Source: an uncultured Chthonomonas sp.
Lineage (GTDB): Bacteria > Armatimonadota > Chthonomonadetes > Chthonomonadales > Chthonomonadaceae
DNA: 64,000 nucleotides
Direction: 5' to 3'
Assembly: GCA_903859705.1 (NCBI GenBank)
Contig: CAIONQ010000079.1
Span: 59,350-123,349, forward strand
Positions within the stretch are counted from its first letter, which is position 1. Every line of letters begins with the position of its first letter. The notes under the pieces were generated by a model. It was not told where the DNA came from and did not search any database. It saw only the letters and a list, made by a program, of their open reading frames with translations. This document shows, piece after piece, positions 9,346 through 17,196 of the stretch. The position numbers were made by a program, and so were the translations under genes.

Positions 9346-9810
9346 TCAATCCGTAATTGGTTGTTGCGCATCCAAACGCTCGGTATCTTCTTGCTCATCC
9401 TTATGGTCCAGGTAGGCTTGAAGAATAAGGCAAGCGGCAACAGAGTCTACCACGCGTTTACGCTCAATGCGGTTTCGATTTGCCTGCATAAGCAGCCTAT
9501 CGGCCTCTCTGGTGGATAGCCTCTCATCTTGAAAGACGATGGGTATGCGCACACTGCCGCGCAGCTTTGTGGCAAAATCTCGGGCTTTTTCTGCCTGAAT
9601 ACCATGTGTACCATCCATCATCAGCGGCAGGCCAATAACAATTGCAGAAATCTCCTTTGCTGCAATCAACTCCCTGAGAGCGGCCATATCTTTGCGCCAC
9701 CCTTCTGCGCGAATCAGGGTAGTGCCTGGAAAAGCCATCTTCCCCAGTTCATCGCTTACAGCAATGCCAATAGTTTTTTCGCCTACATCCAGGCCCAGCC
9801 ACCGAGGCAT
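9346..9810 (-). CDS. ruvX: Holliday-junction-resolvase-like / pre-16S rRNA nuclease RuvX (YqgF)
   Basis: This is an RNase H-fold protein of the YqgF family, which acts in 16S rRNA 5'-end maturation and was earlier named a Holliday junction resolvase. The motif LGLDVGEKTIGIAVSD carries the first catalytic Asp. VIGLPLMMDG and FQDERLSTREADRLL match the remaining active-site motifs, ending with a DSVAACLILQAYL segment. The frame is open upstream to 9948, but the ATG at 9810 has AAGGAGAT directly ahead and gives 154 residues, close to the family length of about 140. It lies 10 bp downstream of the MFS gene and 14 bp upstream of mltG. Confidence 0.93.
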   Translation of the reverse strand: MPRWLGLDVGEKTIGIAVSDELGKMAFPGTTLIRAEGWRKDMAALRELIAAKEISAIVIGLPLMMDGTHGIQAEKARDFATKLRGSVRIPIVFQDERLSTREADRLLMQANRNRIERKRVVDSVAACLILQAYLDHKDEQEDTERLDAQQPITD

Positions 9811-9820
9811 AGTTATCTCC

Positions 9821-11068
9821 TTACAAACGTGTGGGCAGGCTGTGGTTTCTGCCGTGAAGATGCAATGCAAGTAGCACTGCTGCCGATATGGCAGCGCTAA
9901 TAGGAATGAGCATAAGCCCGGCGTGCCAGCCAGCCGGAGATGCTGCAACAGCGCCTACTGCCCATGGGATGGTACTGGTGCCACAACTGCTTGCAGCGGC
10001 AATGCCGCCAATGGCTGCGCCCAGGGCGCCGGGAAATCGAAAGCCAGACTCTACCAGTATAGATGAGTAAACCCCACCAAAGAAGAGGCCAACAAGCAGA
10101 ATACATGTACCGAGTGCCCTGCCGCTATCTGCCGCCAATGTAGCCAGGGCGGCAGCACCGCCACATATTGCCAATAAACTGCCCAGCGGCAGCGGGCGAA
10201 AGCGCATAAGCAACGGGGCCATGATCATTCTGCCAAGCGTCATTCCGAACCAAAAAAGGCTAACACAGCCAGTTGCAAGAGTGCCAGCGTGTGGTGCCCG
10301 ATACCGTATATATGTGGGCATCCACTCGAAATAGCCCACTTCGGCGCCTGCATAAAAAAGCTGTGCGGTACACAGCGCGAGAAAAGCCGGAGAGATAAGC
10401 AGCCCTTGCAGAGTTGACGGTGAAGCGGCAGTTGCGGGTGATGAGGCGTTGTGAGAACGGTTGGTTGATGCCGAATGTGCAGCGGATGCACCACCACGCA
10501 GCACTGCAAACAGCACAAACAGCACGGTTATGGCGGCAGCAAATGTTAAATACACGCCTCGCCAGGAGCTTGCAGCGAGTGCGCCATTGATGTAGTGCGC
10601 GGCGCAAAGCGGGCCGATTACGGCACCTGCGGCAAACGCCACCTGGCATAGATTGAGTATTTGAGCCTTAAACCGCGGAAGTAAATCTGCAGAAAAGGCG
10701 CCAGAAGCGGCTTGCATGCCCGCACTTCCTGCCCCTGCCAACGGTGCACAAAGCAACGCTGCCGTTAATGAGTGTGCAAGGCCCAGGCCCGTTAACCCAG
10801 CGCAAAATATGACACCGCAGCCTAGCACTACAACTCTTCTGCCAGCTTTGTCCGAAAGAGGACCGCTTACCAGCACTCCAACTACGCAGCCAGCGAAGCC
10901 AGCAGACATTAACTGCCCTTGTCCGGCCGTATTTAACTTGAATGCTGCGCCAAGCTGAGGAAGCAAAACGCCAATGGAAGCCAAATAAGCGCCATATACA
11001 GCATTAACTGCCAGACAGCATATGATGAGAAGCTTAGACTGCCCGGAAACAGGCTCGGAATGCAGCAA
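9821..11068 (-). CDS. major facilitator superfamily transporter
   Basis: This is a 12-helix inner-membrane secondary transporter of unknown substrate. Alternating hydrophobic segments run the full 415 residues. The loop between helices 2 and 3 has the MFS signature GPLSDKAGRRVV, and a weaker copy lies near the middle. The start is TTG at 11068, preceded by GAGGT. The coding strand is Ala-rich and high in GC, like its neighbours. It is immediately upstream of ruvX (10 bp) and probably shares its transcript. The substrate cannot be told from the sequence. Confidence 0.85.
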   Translation of the reverse strand: MLHSEPVSGQSKLLIICCLAVNAVYGAYLASIGVLLPQLGAAFKLNTAGQGQLMSAGFAGCVVGVLVSGPLSDKAGRRVVVLGCGVIFCAGLTGLGLAHSLTAALLCAPLAGAGSAGMQAASGAFSADLLPRFKAQILNLCQVAFAAGAVIGPLCAAHYINGALAASSWRGVYLTFAAAITVLFVLFAVLRGGASAAHSASTNRSHNASSPATAASPSTLQGLLISPAFLALCTAQLFYAGAEVGYFEWMPTYIRYRAPHAGTLATGCVSLFWFGMTLGRMIMAPLLMRFRPLPLGSLLAICGGAAALATLAADSGRALGTCILLVGLFFGGVYSSILVESGFRFPGALGAAIGGIAAASSCGTSTIPWAVGAVAASPAGWHAGLMLIPISAAISAAVLLALHLHGRNHSLPTRL

Positions 11069-11320
11069 GGTACCTCGATTTCAGGCGGCCGACCACTAAG
11101 TAAGCGAGTTTAATTTTTTATGGCGGCAAATGAAAGTATACCGTACGGTAGATTCTCGGCCTGTGTATGGCAGCGGCAGGTTGCGCAAAACACGCACCCT
11201 GCATTTGCGCAGAATCCCTTCCCGCTATGGCAGGTATCTGCTACAATGAGGCGGATGTAGACTGCCCGTAATGGTAGCATTCAACAATTAATATACGAGA
11301 CCCAAGGAGATAGCTTTACG
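11069..11320. other. divergent intergenic region, MFS / transketolase
   Basis: This 252-bp gap lies between divergently transcribed genes and must carry promoters for both. On the plus strand TACAAT (11240-11245) resembles a -10 box but has only a weak -35 (TTCCCG) 17 bases upstream. AAGGAGAT just before 11321 is the transketolase ribosome-binding site. Nothing else was recognised. Confidence 0.5.
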
Positions 11321-13162
11321 ATGACACCCCCGGTAGAGGCCTGGAAGGCGCTGGCCGCACAGCTGCGAGCAGACAGCATCCGATCAACAACGGCGGCAGG
11401 ATCGGGTCATCCCACGTCCAGTATGTCTGCGGCGGATATTCTTGCAGTGTTGCTTTCTAAGTACCTGCATTACGATTTCGATGCGCCAGAGAGCTTGCTG
11501 AACGATCGATTGATCTTCTCCAAGGGGCATGCTGCTCCCCTGCTGTACGCGGTTTACAAAGCTGCTGGCGCCATTACAGACGCCGAAATGCTTACGTTGC
11601 GCAAATTTGGCAGCCGAATTCAGGGCCACCCAACTCCCATTCTTCCCTGGGTAGATGTGGCTACGGGATCGCTTGGACAGGGCCTGCCCACCGGCATAGG
11701 CATGGCATGGGCCGGCAAGTACCTGGATAAGGTTCCGTTCAAGGTTTGGGTTTTGCTAGGCGACAGTGAGATGGCAGAAGGCTCCGTTTACGAAGCTCTT
11801 GAGCTTGGTGGGCACTATGGCCTGAACAATGTTATAGCCATCATTGATATGAACCGACTTGGCCAGCGCGGCCCAACTATGCTCGAGTGGCACAGTGAGG
11901 TTTATGCAGAGCGCGCTCGCGCATTCGGCTGGCATGCCATTGAGATTGATGGCCAGGATGTAGAGGCTGTTGATGCGGCCTTTGCAGAGGCTGTTGAGAG
12001 TGACAAGCCGGTTGTTATTGTTGCGAAAACCAAGAAGGGCGCAGGCGTTTCCTTCCTGGCAGATCACGATAACTGGCACGGTAAAGCGCTATCTCCAGCC
12101 GATGCTGAGAAAGCGCTTGCAGAGCTCGGCAACCCGGCATGCGATATTATCGCAAAGCCCCATCCGCCGCGGCCAGGCAAGGTTGCCGAAACAGGGGCAC
12201 CAGGCAAGTTTGTTCCGCCTACTTATGAGCTGGGCACCAAGGTGGCCACCCGAGAAGCTTACGGCGATGCCCTGAAAGAGCTTGGAGCGGTTAGGCCAGA
12301 AGTGGTTGTGCTGGATGGTGAAGTTAGCAACTCAACTTACTCCGACAAGTTCAAGAAGGTGTTTCCAGAGCGCTTCTTCGAAAGCTACATTGCCGAGCAG
12401 CAGCTTGTAAGCGCAGCCGTTGGTGTGCAGGCACTGGGCAAGGTTCCTTTTGCGTCAACATTTGCTGCGTTCTTCAGCCGAGCGTATGATCAGATCCGAA
12501 TGGCGGCCATATCTCAGGCAGATATTCGCCTGGTAGGTTCCCACGCTGGCGTATCTATTGGCGAGGACGGTGCCTCACAGATGGCACTGGAAGACCTTGC
12601 GATGATACGCGCAGTACATGGCAGCACGGTTCTTTACCCCTCTTGCGCCACCACTACCATCCACCTTACCGCACAGATGGTTACCCGTAAGGGTGTTGTA
12701 TACATGCGTACAACGCGTGAGAAGACGCCCGTGCTTTACGGCCCGGACGAGAGCTTCCCCATTGGGGGCAGCAAGGTACTTCGAAGCTCAGATAGCGATG
12801 TTGCATGCCTTATTGCAGCCGGTATCACGTTGCACGAATCGCTGAAAGCAGCCGATGTTCTGGCAGCTGAAGGCATTAATGTACGCATCATCGACCTGTA
12901 CTCGGTTAAGCCGATAGATGCAGCTACCGTGCGAAAAGCGGCCGAAGAGTGCGGTGGCAACCTTATAGTTGTGGAAGATCACTGGCCCGAAGGCGGACTT
13001 GGAGACGCCGTTCTGGAGGTTTTCGGAGGTGCGGGCACCGTGCATCCGAACGTTACTCGCCTTGCGGTGCAAAACATGCCTACCTGTGGCAAACCAGAAG
13101 AGCTGCTTGAAGAGGCTGGCATCAACGCAGCACACATCGCTGCTGCGGTGCGTGCGCTTTAA
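11321..13162 (+). CDS. tkt: transketolase
   Basis: This thiamine-diphosphate enzyme transfers two-carbon units in the pentose phosphate pathway. The N-terminal pyrophosphate domain has GSGHPTSS, the SKGHAAPLLYA segment and the cofactor motif GDSEMAEGSVYEAL (residues 147-160) ending in IIDMNRL. The pyrimidine domain begins near ATREAYGDAL with catalytic-region motifs FFESYIAEQQ and GVSIGEDGASQMALED. The C-terminal domain carries the DLYSVKPID segment. At 613 residues in one chain it is the shorter transketolase form, similar in length to animal enzymes rather than the 660-residue E. coli type. AAGGAGAT precedes the ATG. It is monocistronic in appearance, with a perfect hairpin after it. Confidence 0.95.
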   Translation: MTPPVEAWKALAAQLRADSIRSTTAAGSGHPTSSMSAADILAVLLSKYLHYDFDAPESLLNDRLIFSKGHAAPLLYAVYKAAGAITDAEMLTLRKFGSRIQGHPTPILPWVDVATGSLGQGLPTGIGMAWAGKYLDKVPFKVWVLLGDSEMAEGSVYEALELGGHYGLNNVIAIIDMNRLGQRGPTMLEWHSEVYAERARAFGWHAIEIDGQDVEAVDAAFAEAVESDKPVVIVAKTKKGAGVSFLADHDNWHGKALSPADAEKALAELGNPACDIIAKPHPPRPGKVAETGAPGKFVPPTYELGTKVATREAYGDALKELGAVRPEVVVLDGEVSNSTYSDKFKKVFPERFFESYIAEQQLVSAAVGVQALGKVPFASTFAAFFSRAYDQIRMAAISQADIRLVGSHAGVSIGEDGASQMALEDLAMIRAVHGSTVLYPSCATTTIHLTAQMVTRKGVVYMRTTREKTPVLYGPDESFPIGGSKVLRSSDSDVACLIAAGITLHESLKAADVLAAEGINVRIIDLYSVKPIDAATVRKAAEECGGNLIVVEDHWPEGGLGDAVLEVFGGAGTVHPNVTRLAVQNMPTCGKPEELLEEAGINAAHIAAAVRAL

Positions 13163-13183
13163 TAGCATGCTCCTATGTTTGTG

Positions 13184-13216
13184 GGTTGGCTGCCTCCCAT
13201 TGGTTGGCAGCCAACC
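13184..13216 (+). terminator. hairpin after transketolase gene
   Basis: A perfect 11-bp stem (GGTTGGCTGCC / GGCAGCCAACC) with an 11-base loop lies 22 bp after the transketolase stop. There is no T-run after it, so it may be a processing or stability hairpin rather than a classical intrinsic terminator. Confidence 0.45.
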
Positions 13217-13258
13217 GGCAACAGCTGCAGGTAACTACATGAGATACAGGAACACCTG

Positions 13259-13876
13259 ATGTCTGCATTGATCCTGCTAATGATAATTGGCCTTATTGGC
13301 CTGGTGCTTATGGCTATTCCGGGCCTGAGCCACCATGGACACGGCGGAATGGCACACGGAGCACTGCACACGCACGCTCCGCTTGGCGGAATGCACCATG
13401 TGCATGGCGTTCACGCGCCCGGCGATACTGTAGATTCCATTGCATCTTCGGGGCTATCGCTTCTGAGGTGGATACCCTCTCCCCGAATAATTTTCAGTCT
13501 GATGACTATGAGCGGTGCTATTGGGTTCGGATTGCAGAAATCTATGCACCTAACCTCTGGTATTGCTGCTCTGCTTGCTCTTATTCCCGCGTTAGCCATC
13601 GAAAAGTTTGTGTTTACTCCTTTATGGAACTCGATGATGCAGTTTGAGGGTATCCCGAGCTCTCCACTTGAGGCGTTAACCACACACACTGCGGTTGCCG
13701 TTACGCCCTTTCGAAACGGTAAGGGAATTGTCTCCGTTGAACGGGATGGGCGCGAAGTACAGTTTTGTGCAGCGCTGCCACCAGATCAGGCTGCCGAAAA
13801 GATCGCCGTTGGCGATAGGCTCACAGTTGAGCAGGTAGATGCCGAAAAGGAGACAGTTGTTGTGAGTATCCGCTGA
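13259..13876 (+). CDS. NfeD-like membrane protein with His-rich loop
   Basis: This is a small membrane protein likely to partner the SPFH protein encoded next. An N-terminal membrane segment (MSALILLMIIGLIGLVLMAI) is followed by a His/Gly-rich stretch (about residues 22-60) with at least 11 His. Two further hydrophobic segments lie at about 80-95 and 100-118. The C-terminal 65 residues (GKGIVSVERDGREVQF to the end) resemble the OB-fold of NfeD proteins: short beta strands ending in VGDRLTVEQVD. NfeD and SPFH genes are commonly adjacent, which supports the call. AGGA lies ahead of the ATG. The His-rich loop is not typical of NfeD and could bind metal, which is inference. Confidence 0.65.
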   Translation: MSALILLMIIGLIGLVLMAIPGLSHHGHGGMAHGALHTHAPLGGMHHVHGVHAPGDTVDSIASSGLSLLRWIPSPRIIFSLMTMSGAIGFGLQKSMHLTSGIAALLALIPALAIEKFVFTPLWNSMMQFEGIPSSPLEALTTHTAVAVTPFRNGKGIVSVERDGREVQFCAALPPDQAAEKIAVGDRLTVEQVDAEKETVVVSIR

Positions 13877-14032
13877 CATGACAAAAGTGTGTTGGCGATA
13901 ACTCAGAGTGTGAGTGGGCACCATTGCCGGCCCGTGCAGTGGGTGCCTTCTACAAGATAATTCGATACGGGTTTGTTTTCGAAGAAAGAAAACACCTAAT
14001 ACACCGGTTGTTCTTCGGTTCAGGAGGATACC

Positions 14033-15388
14033 TTGGACTCTTCAGCACCTACATGGATACTGGCCCTCGTTGGGTTCATCGCAGTTGTAGTAATCATTCC
14101 AGCCATTGCAAGTGCATTTTATCGTACCGTGGAGGCCGGCGAAATTCGGCTTGTAAGCTGGGGCCAAAAAGGCCTGCGTGTATACAGGGGACCGTGTAAG
14201 GCGTGGGTTATCCCGCTAATGACCTCTACGCGGGTAATTCCGGCAAGCGCTATAAATGTCGACATTGAAATCACAGATCAAACCGCTGACGTGGACGCCA
14301 ACGGAAAATCTGCCCCGGTTAAAGTTACCGTGCGCGCATCGGCAATCGTATCTGTTGGTGAGAGCGACTCTATGGTGAATACCGCTGCCAACAAGTTCTT
14401 TTCGAAGCCAAGCATGGATCAGCTTTCCACCCTAACAGATGTGCTTTCATCCGCTGGCAGGCGCGCTATCAACCTGCTGAAACACGATCAGTTGTTTAAT
14501 GCGCGCTCGCCATCTGCAGTGGCACCGCGCCCCGGCCCGGATGGCACGATACACGCATTTCCGTTGCAAACAGAAGATGACGAACTGGCTGTAATCATTA
14601 AAGATGCCTGTTCTCGTGAGCTTCTGGATCTTGGCCTCGCCTTCAACAGCCTTAACATTAAAGCGGTTCTTAGCGAAGTGGCTGAAGCGCGACGCCGAGA
14701 ATCTGCGGCGCGCGCCAAAGCAAGCGCAGATGTTGTGCAAGCACAGGAAGAGCAACGTTCGAGGATTGCACAGTTAGAGGCCCAGCAAAAGGTTAACGAC
14801 CAGGAGAAGGCCCTTAACATGCAGATTGCTTCTAACGGAGCAGCCATTGCCCGCGCAGAAGCTGAAAAGCAGGCGGCGGTGAGGCAGCAGCGTGAGGCAG
14901 AACTTACGGCCACGCAGATTACTCAGGCACAGGCCGATGCAGATCAGAACGTTATTCAGCAAGAGGCAGAAGGACGTGCCCAGGCTGCACGCATCCGGGC
15001 CATTGCTGAAGCCGAAGCCGATGCAATCCGCAAAAAGGCCGAGGCACTTGTAGAGGCTGGACAGGCTTATCTGGATCTGCGCCGACTAGAGCTTGCCCCG
15101 GCCCTTACCAAAGAAGTGGCTGCGGCGCTCGCGAACGGATCTTTTGTGAACTTTGCAAGCGGCGGCACAGGCGGCACAAGTGCAGTTGCCGGCGGCTCTG
15201 AAGATGTACTGCGGGTGGTTCAAACCCTGATGGCGGCACAGATAATTACGGCCAATGGTGGCATAGGTTCTCGCAATGCTGCCGCCGATGATGGGGGCTC
15301 TTATCCTATAGCAGATCCAGCTTCTGTAACTGTTAGGCCGGCTGTGCCAGCGGCACCTGTTCGGCCACCTGCTATTAGGCCCAAATAG
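14033..15388 (+). CDS. SPFH-domain / flotillin-like membrane scaffold protein
   Basis: This is a membrane-anchored oligomeric scaffold of the flotillin type, associated with membrane microdomains. One N-terminal membrane segment (WILALVGFIAVVVIIPAIA) is followed by the SPFH beta domain (about residues 33-200: VEAGEIRLVSWGQKG, VIPLMTSTRVIPASAINVDIE). A long Ala/Glu/Gln-rich coiled coil then runs over about residues 215-345, and the tail is Pro/Ala-rich. The start is TTG at 14033, chosen because AGGAGG lies five bases ahead. Length is 451 residues, within the flotillin range. It follows the NfeD-like gene by 156 bp. Confidence 0.88.
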   Translation: MDSSAPTWILALVGFIAVVVIIPAIASAFYRTVEAGEIRLVSWGQKGLRVYRGPCKAWVIPLMTSTRVIPASAINVDIEITDQTADVDANGKSAPVKVTVRASAIVSVGESDSMVNTAANKFFSKPSMDQLSTLTDVLSSAGRRAINLLKHDQLFNARSPSAVAPRPGPDGTIHAFPLQTEDDELAVIIKDACSRELLDLGLAFNSLNIKAVLSEVAEARRRESAARAKASADVVQAQEEQRSRIAQLEAQQKVNDQEKALNMQIASNGAAIARAEAEKQAAVRQQREAELTATQITQAQADADQNVIQQEAEGRAQAARIRAIAEAEADAIRKKAEALVEAGQAYLDLRRLELAPALTKEVAAALANGSFVNFASGGTGGTSAVAGGSEDVLRVVQTLMAAQIITANGGIGSRNAAADDGGSYPIADPASVTVRPAVPAAPVRPPAIRPK

Positions 15389-15420
15389 GGTACGAATTTA
15401 ACAAATTCAGGCAGAATTCG

Positions 15421-15451
15421 GCGGCTGGTGGCATAATGTGCCATCAGCCGC
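15421..15451. other. 13-bp hairpin between SPFH gene and rlmN
   Basis: GCGGCTGGTGGCA and TGCCATCAGCCGC form a 13-bp stem with one G-T pair and a TAATG loop, 32 bp after the SPFH stop. No T-run follows on either strand, so intrinsic termination is uncertain. Confidence 0.45.
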
Positions 15452-15503
15452 TGAACTGTGAATCAACGAAAACAGAACCTACCGTACCGCAGAACTCACC
15501 CCT

Positions 15504-16571
15504 ATGGAAACACTTATCGGTAAAACAACGCGTGAACTGGAGGCCGTAGCTGCATCGCTTGGCACTCAATCCTTCCGAGGAAAACAGATATCCGCGTGGT
15601 TATATAAAAAAGGCGCATCTTCCATTGATGCCATGACCGACCTACCTGCTGCACTACGCACCCAAATGGCCGCAGAGTACAGCGTGGGAATACCGGAGCC
15701 AGTGCACAGGGATGCTGCAAAAGATGGAACCGTTAAATATCTGCTGCGTTGTGACGATGGCCTAACGATAGAAAGCGTATATCTCCCTTATCAGGAGCGC
15801 GTTTCGGCATGCCTTTCCAGCCAGATAGGCTGTGCTGCAGGCTGTACGTTTTGTGCTACGGCACTGAGTGGCCTGGCACGCAATCTTACTCCGGGCGAAA
15901 TTGTTGGGCAGTATTTGCGCATGCAAGCCGAGAGTGAAAGGCGTATTTCTCATGTGGTGTACATGGGAATGGGTGAGCCGCTTTGGAACTACGACAACGT
16001 AATTCAGAGTATGCGCCTGCTGGGCGACGAAATCGGGCTTTCTTACCGACACATTACTGTTTCTACTGTGGGTGTTGTGCCGGGAATTCTGGCCCTTGCC
16101 CGAGAAAAGATGCCTATTACGCTGGCACTATCGCTTCATGCTCCGGACGATGACACGCGCAGTCGGCTAATTCCCACGGGCCGAAAGTGGAAGATAGCTG
16201 AAATACTCGAGGCGTGCCGAGAGTACTCTCAGCGCACACAGCGCGACCTCACGTTTGAGTACCTACTTATCGGGGGCGTAAACGATTCTGTAGAGCAGGC
16301 GGGTGCCCTTGCAAGGCTGCTCAATAGATACCGGTTGCAGGGCAACGTTAATCTGATACCTTTCAATTACGTTGCCACCAAGCAGGGCTTTTCACGGCCA
16401 ACGCGTGATTCTATAACAGAATTTCGCGCTGAACTAGAGCGCCTGGGCAGGGTAGCAACGCAGCGAATGACACGTGGGCACGAGGTGTCTGCGGCCTGCG
16501 GGCAGTTGCGCAGGAAACTGGAATCACCCTCGGTTATCTCACTGCAACTCGCAGATCAGCCAGAGAAATAG
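15504..16571 (+). CDS. rlmN: 23S rRNA (adenine2503-C2)- / tRNA methyltransferase RlmN
   Basis: This radical-SAM enzyme methylates C2 of A2503 in 23S rRNA and A37 in some tRNAs. The iron-sulphur CxxxCxxC motif is C110, C114 and C117 in GCAAGCTFCAT. YMGMGEPL binds SAM. The catalytic pair is visible as C332 near the C-terminus (SAACGQL), which is the methyl-carrying Cys in the family, and the conserved second Cys upstream. The 355 residues match the family. The following lipoprotein gene begins 10 bp after the stop. The ribosome-binding site is weak. Confidence 0.96.
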   Translation: METLIGKTTRELEAVAASLGTQSFRGKQISAWLYKKGASSIDAMTDLPAALRTQMAAEYSVGIPEPVHRDAAKDGTVKYLLRCDDGLTIESVYLPYQERVSACLSSQIGCAAGCTFCATALSGLARNLTPGEIVGQYLRMQAESERRISHVVYMGMGEPLWNYDNVIQSMRLLGDEIGLSYRHITVSTVGVVPGILALAREKMPITLALSLHAPDDDTRSRLIPTGRKWKIAEILEACREYSQRTQRDLTFEYLLIGGVNDSVEQAGALARLLNRYRLQGNVNLIPFNYVATKQGFSRPTRDSITEFRAELERLGRVATQRMTRGHEVSAACGQLRRKLESPSVISLQLADQPEK

Positions 16572-16581
16572 CCAGCATAAC

Positions 16582-17196
16582 ATGCCTTCCTTTTGCAATC
16601 AACACCATCCTGTTTCGAGAGTTGCTTATCGCTCTATAGCAGCTGCGGGCATCTGCTTGCTTCTGCTATGCGGCTGCGGAAAGTCGCGTCCACCGCAAAA
16701 GCGCGAGCCCACTGCGGAAGAGAAGGCTGCAAGAGAGCGCAAAGAGGTACCCGGCGTGCTTTCTGGCACGGGTTGGAATATCAAAATCCAATCCAGAGGA
16801 CAGCATGGATCGGGTCCACTTGAAATTGTTCTGCAGGCAAAGGCCGATACTGGCGAGGTACGCGATCCGCATGACCTTACAGTACAACTTAAAGGCGTAC
16901 GAGCGCAGTTGTACCACGAAGGGTTGCACACGGCCACAATAACCGCCCCAATTGCATCGGCAAATCAGAAACAGAAAACTCTCATTGCCGAAGGGGGAGT
17001 TACTGTAACCTCTCTCACAGACCCACCGGATACGGTGGTTACGTCAGACAAGCTTTACTGGAACGCCGCACACAACGAGCTTGTTGCTGAGGGGCATGCC
17101 AGAGCAGTAATGCGCACCCATGAAGGCGGTATACGCTCGACTACCGGAGACAGGCTGTACTTCGATACGAAACTGAAAGAGATTCGAAATGAGTAA
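16582..17196 (+). CDS. LptC-like lipoprotein (LPS export)
   Basis: This is probably the periplasmic LptC-type component that links the inner-membrane LPS extractor to the LptA bridge. The N-terminus has a basic/hydrophobic stretch (SIAAAGICLLLLCGCGK) ending in a lipobox-like LCGC, so it may be lipid-anchored; classical LptC has a membrane helix. The body has beta-rich segments typical of the Lpt jelly-roll (LTVQLKGVRAQLYHEG, IAEGGVTVTSL, DKLYWNAAHNELVAEGHARAVM). The ATG at 16582 gives 204 residues; the frame is open further upstream inside rlmN but that part is shadow. It overlaps the next gene by 8 bp, indicating translational coupling. Confidence 0.72.
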   Translation: MPSFCNQHHPVSRVAYRSIAAAGICLLLLCGCGKSRPPQKREPTAEEKAARERKEVPGVLSGTGWNIKIQSRGQHGSGPLEIVLQAKADTGEVRDPHDLTVQLKGVRAQLYHEGLHTATITAPIASANQKQKTLIAEGGVTVTSLTDPPDTVVTSDKLYWNAAHNELVAEGHARAVMRTHEGGIRSTTGDRLYFDTKLKEIRNE

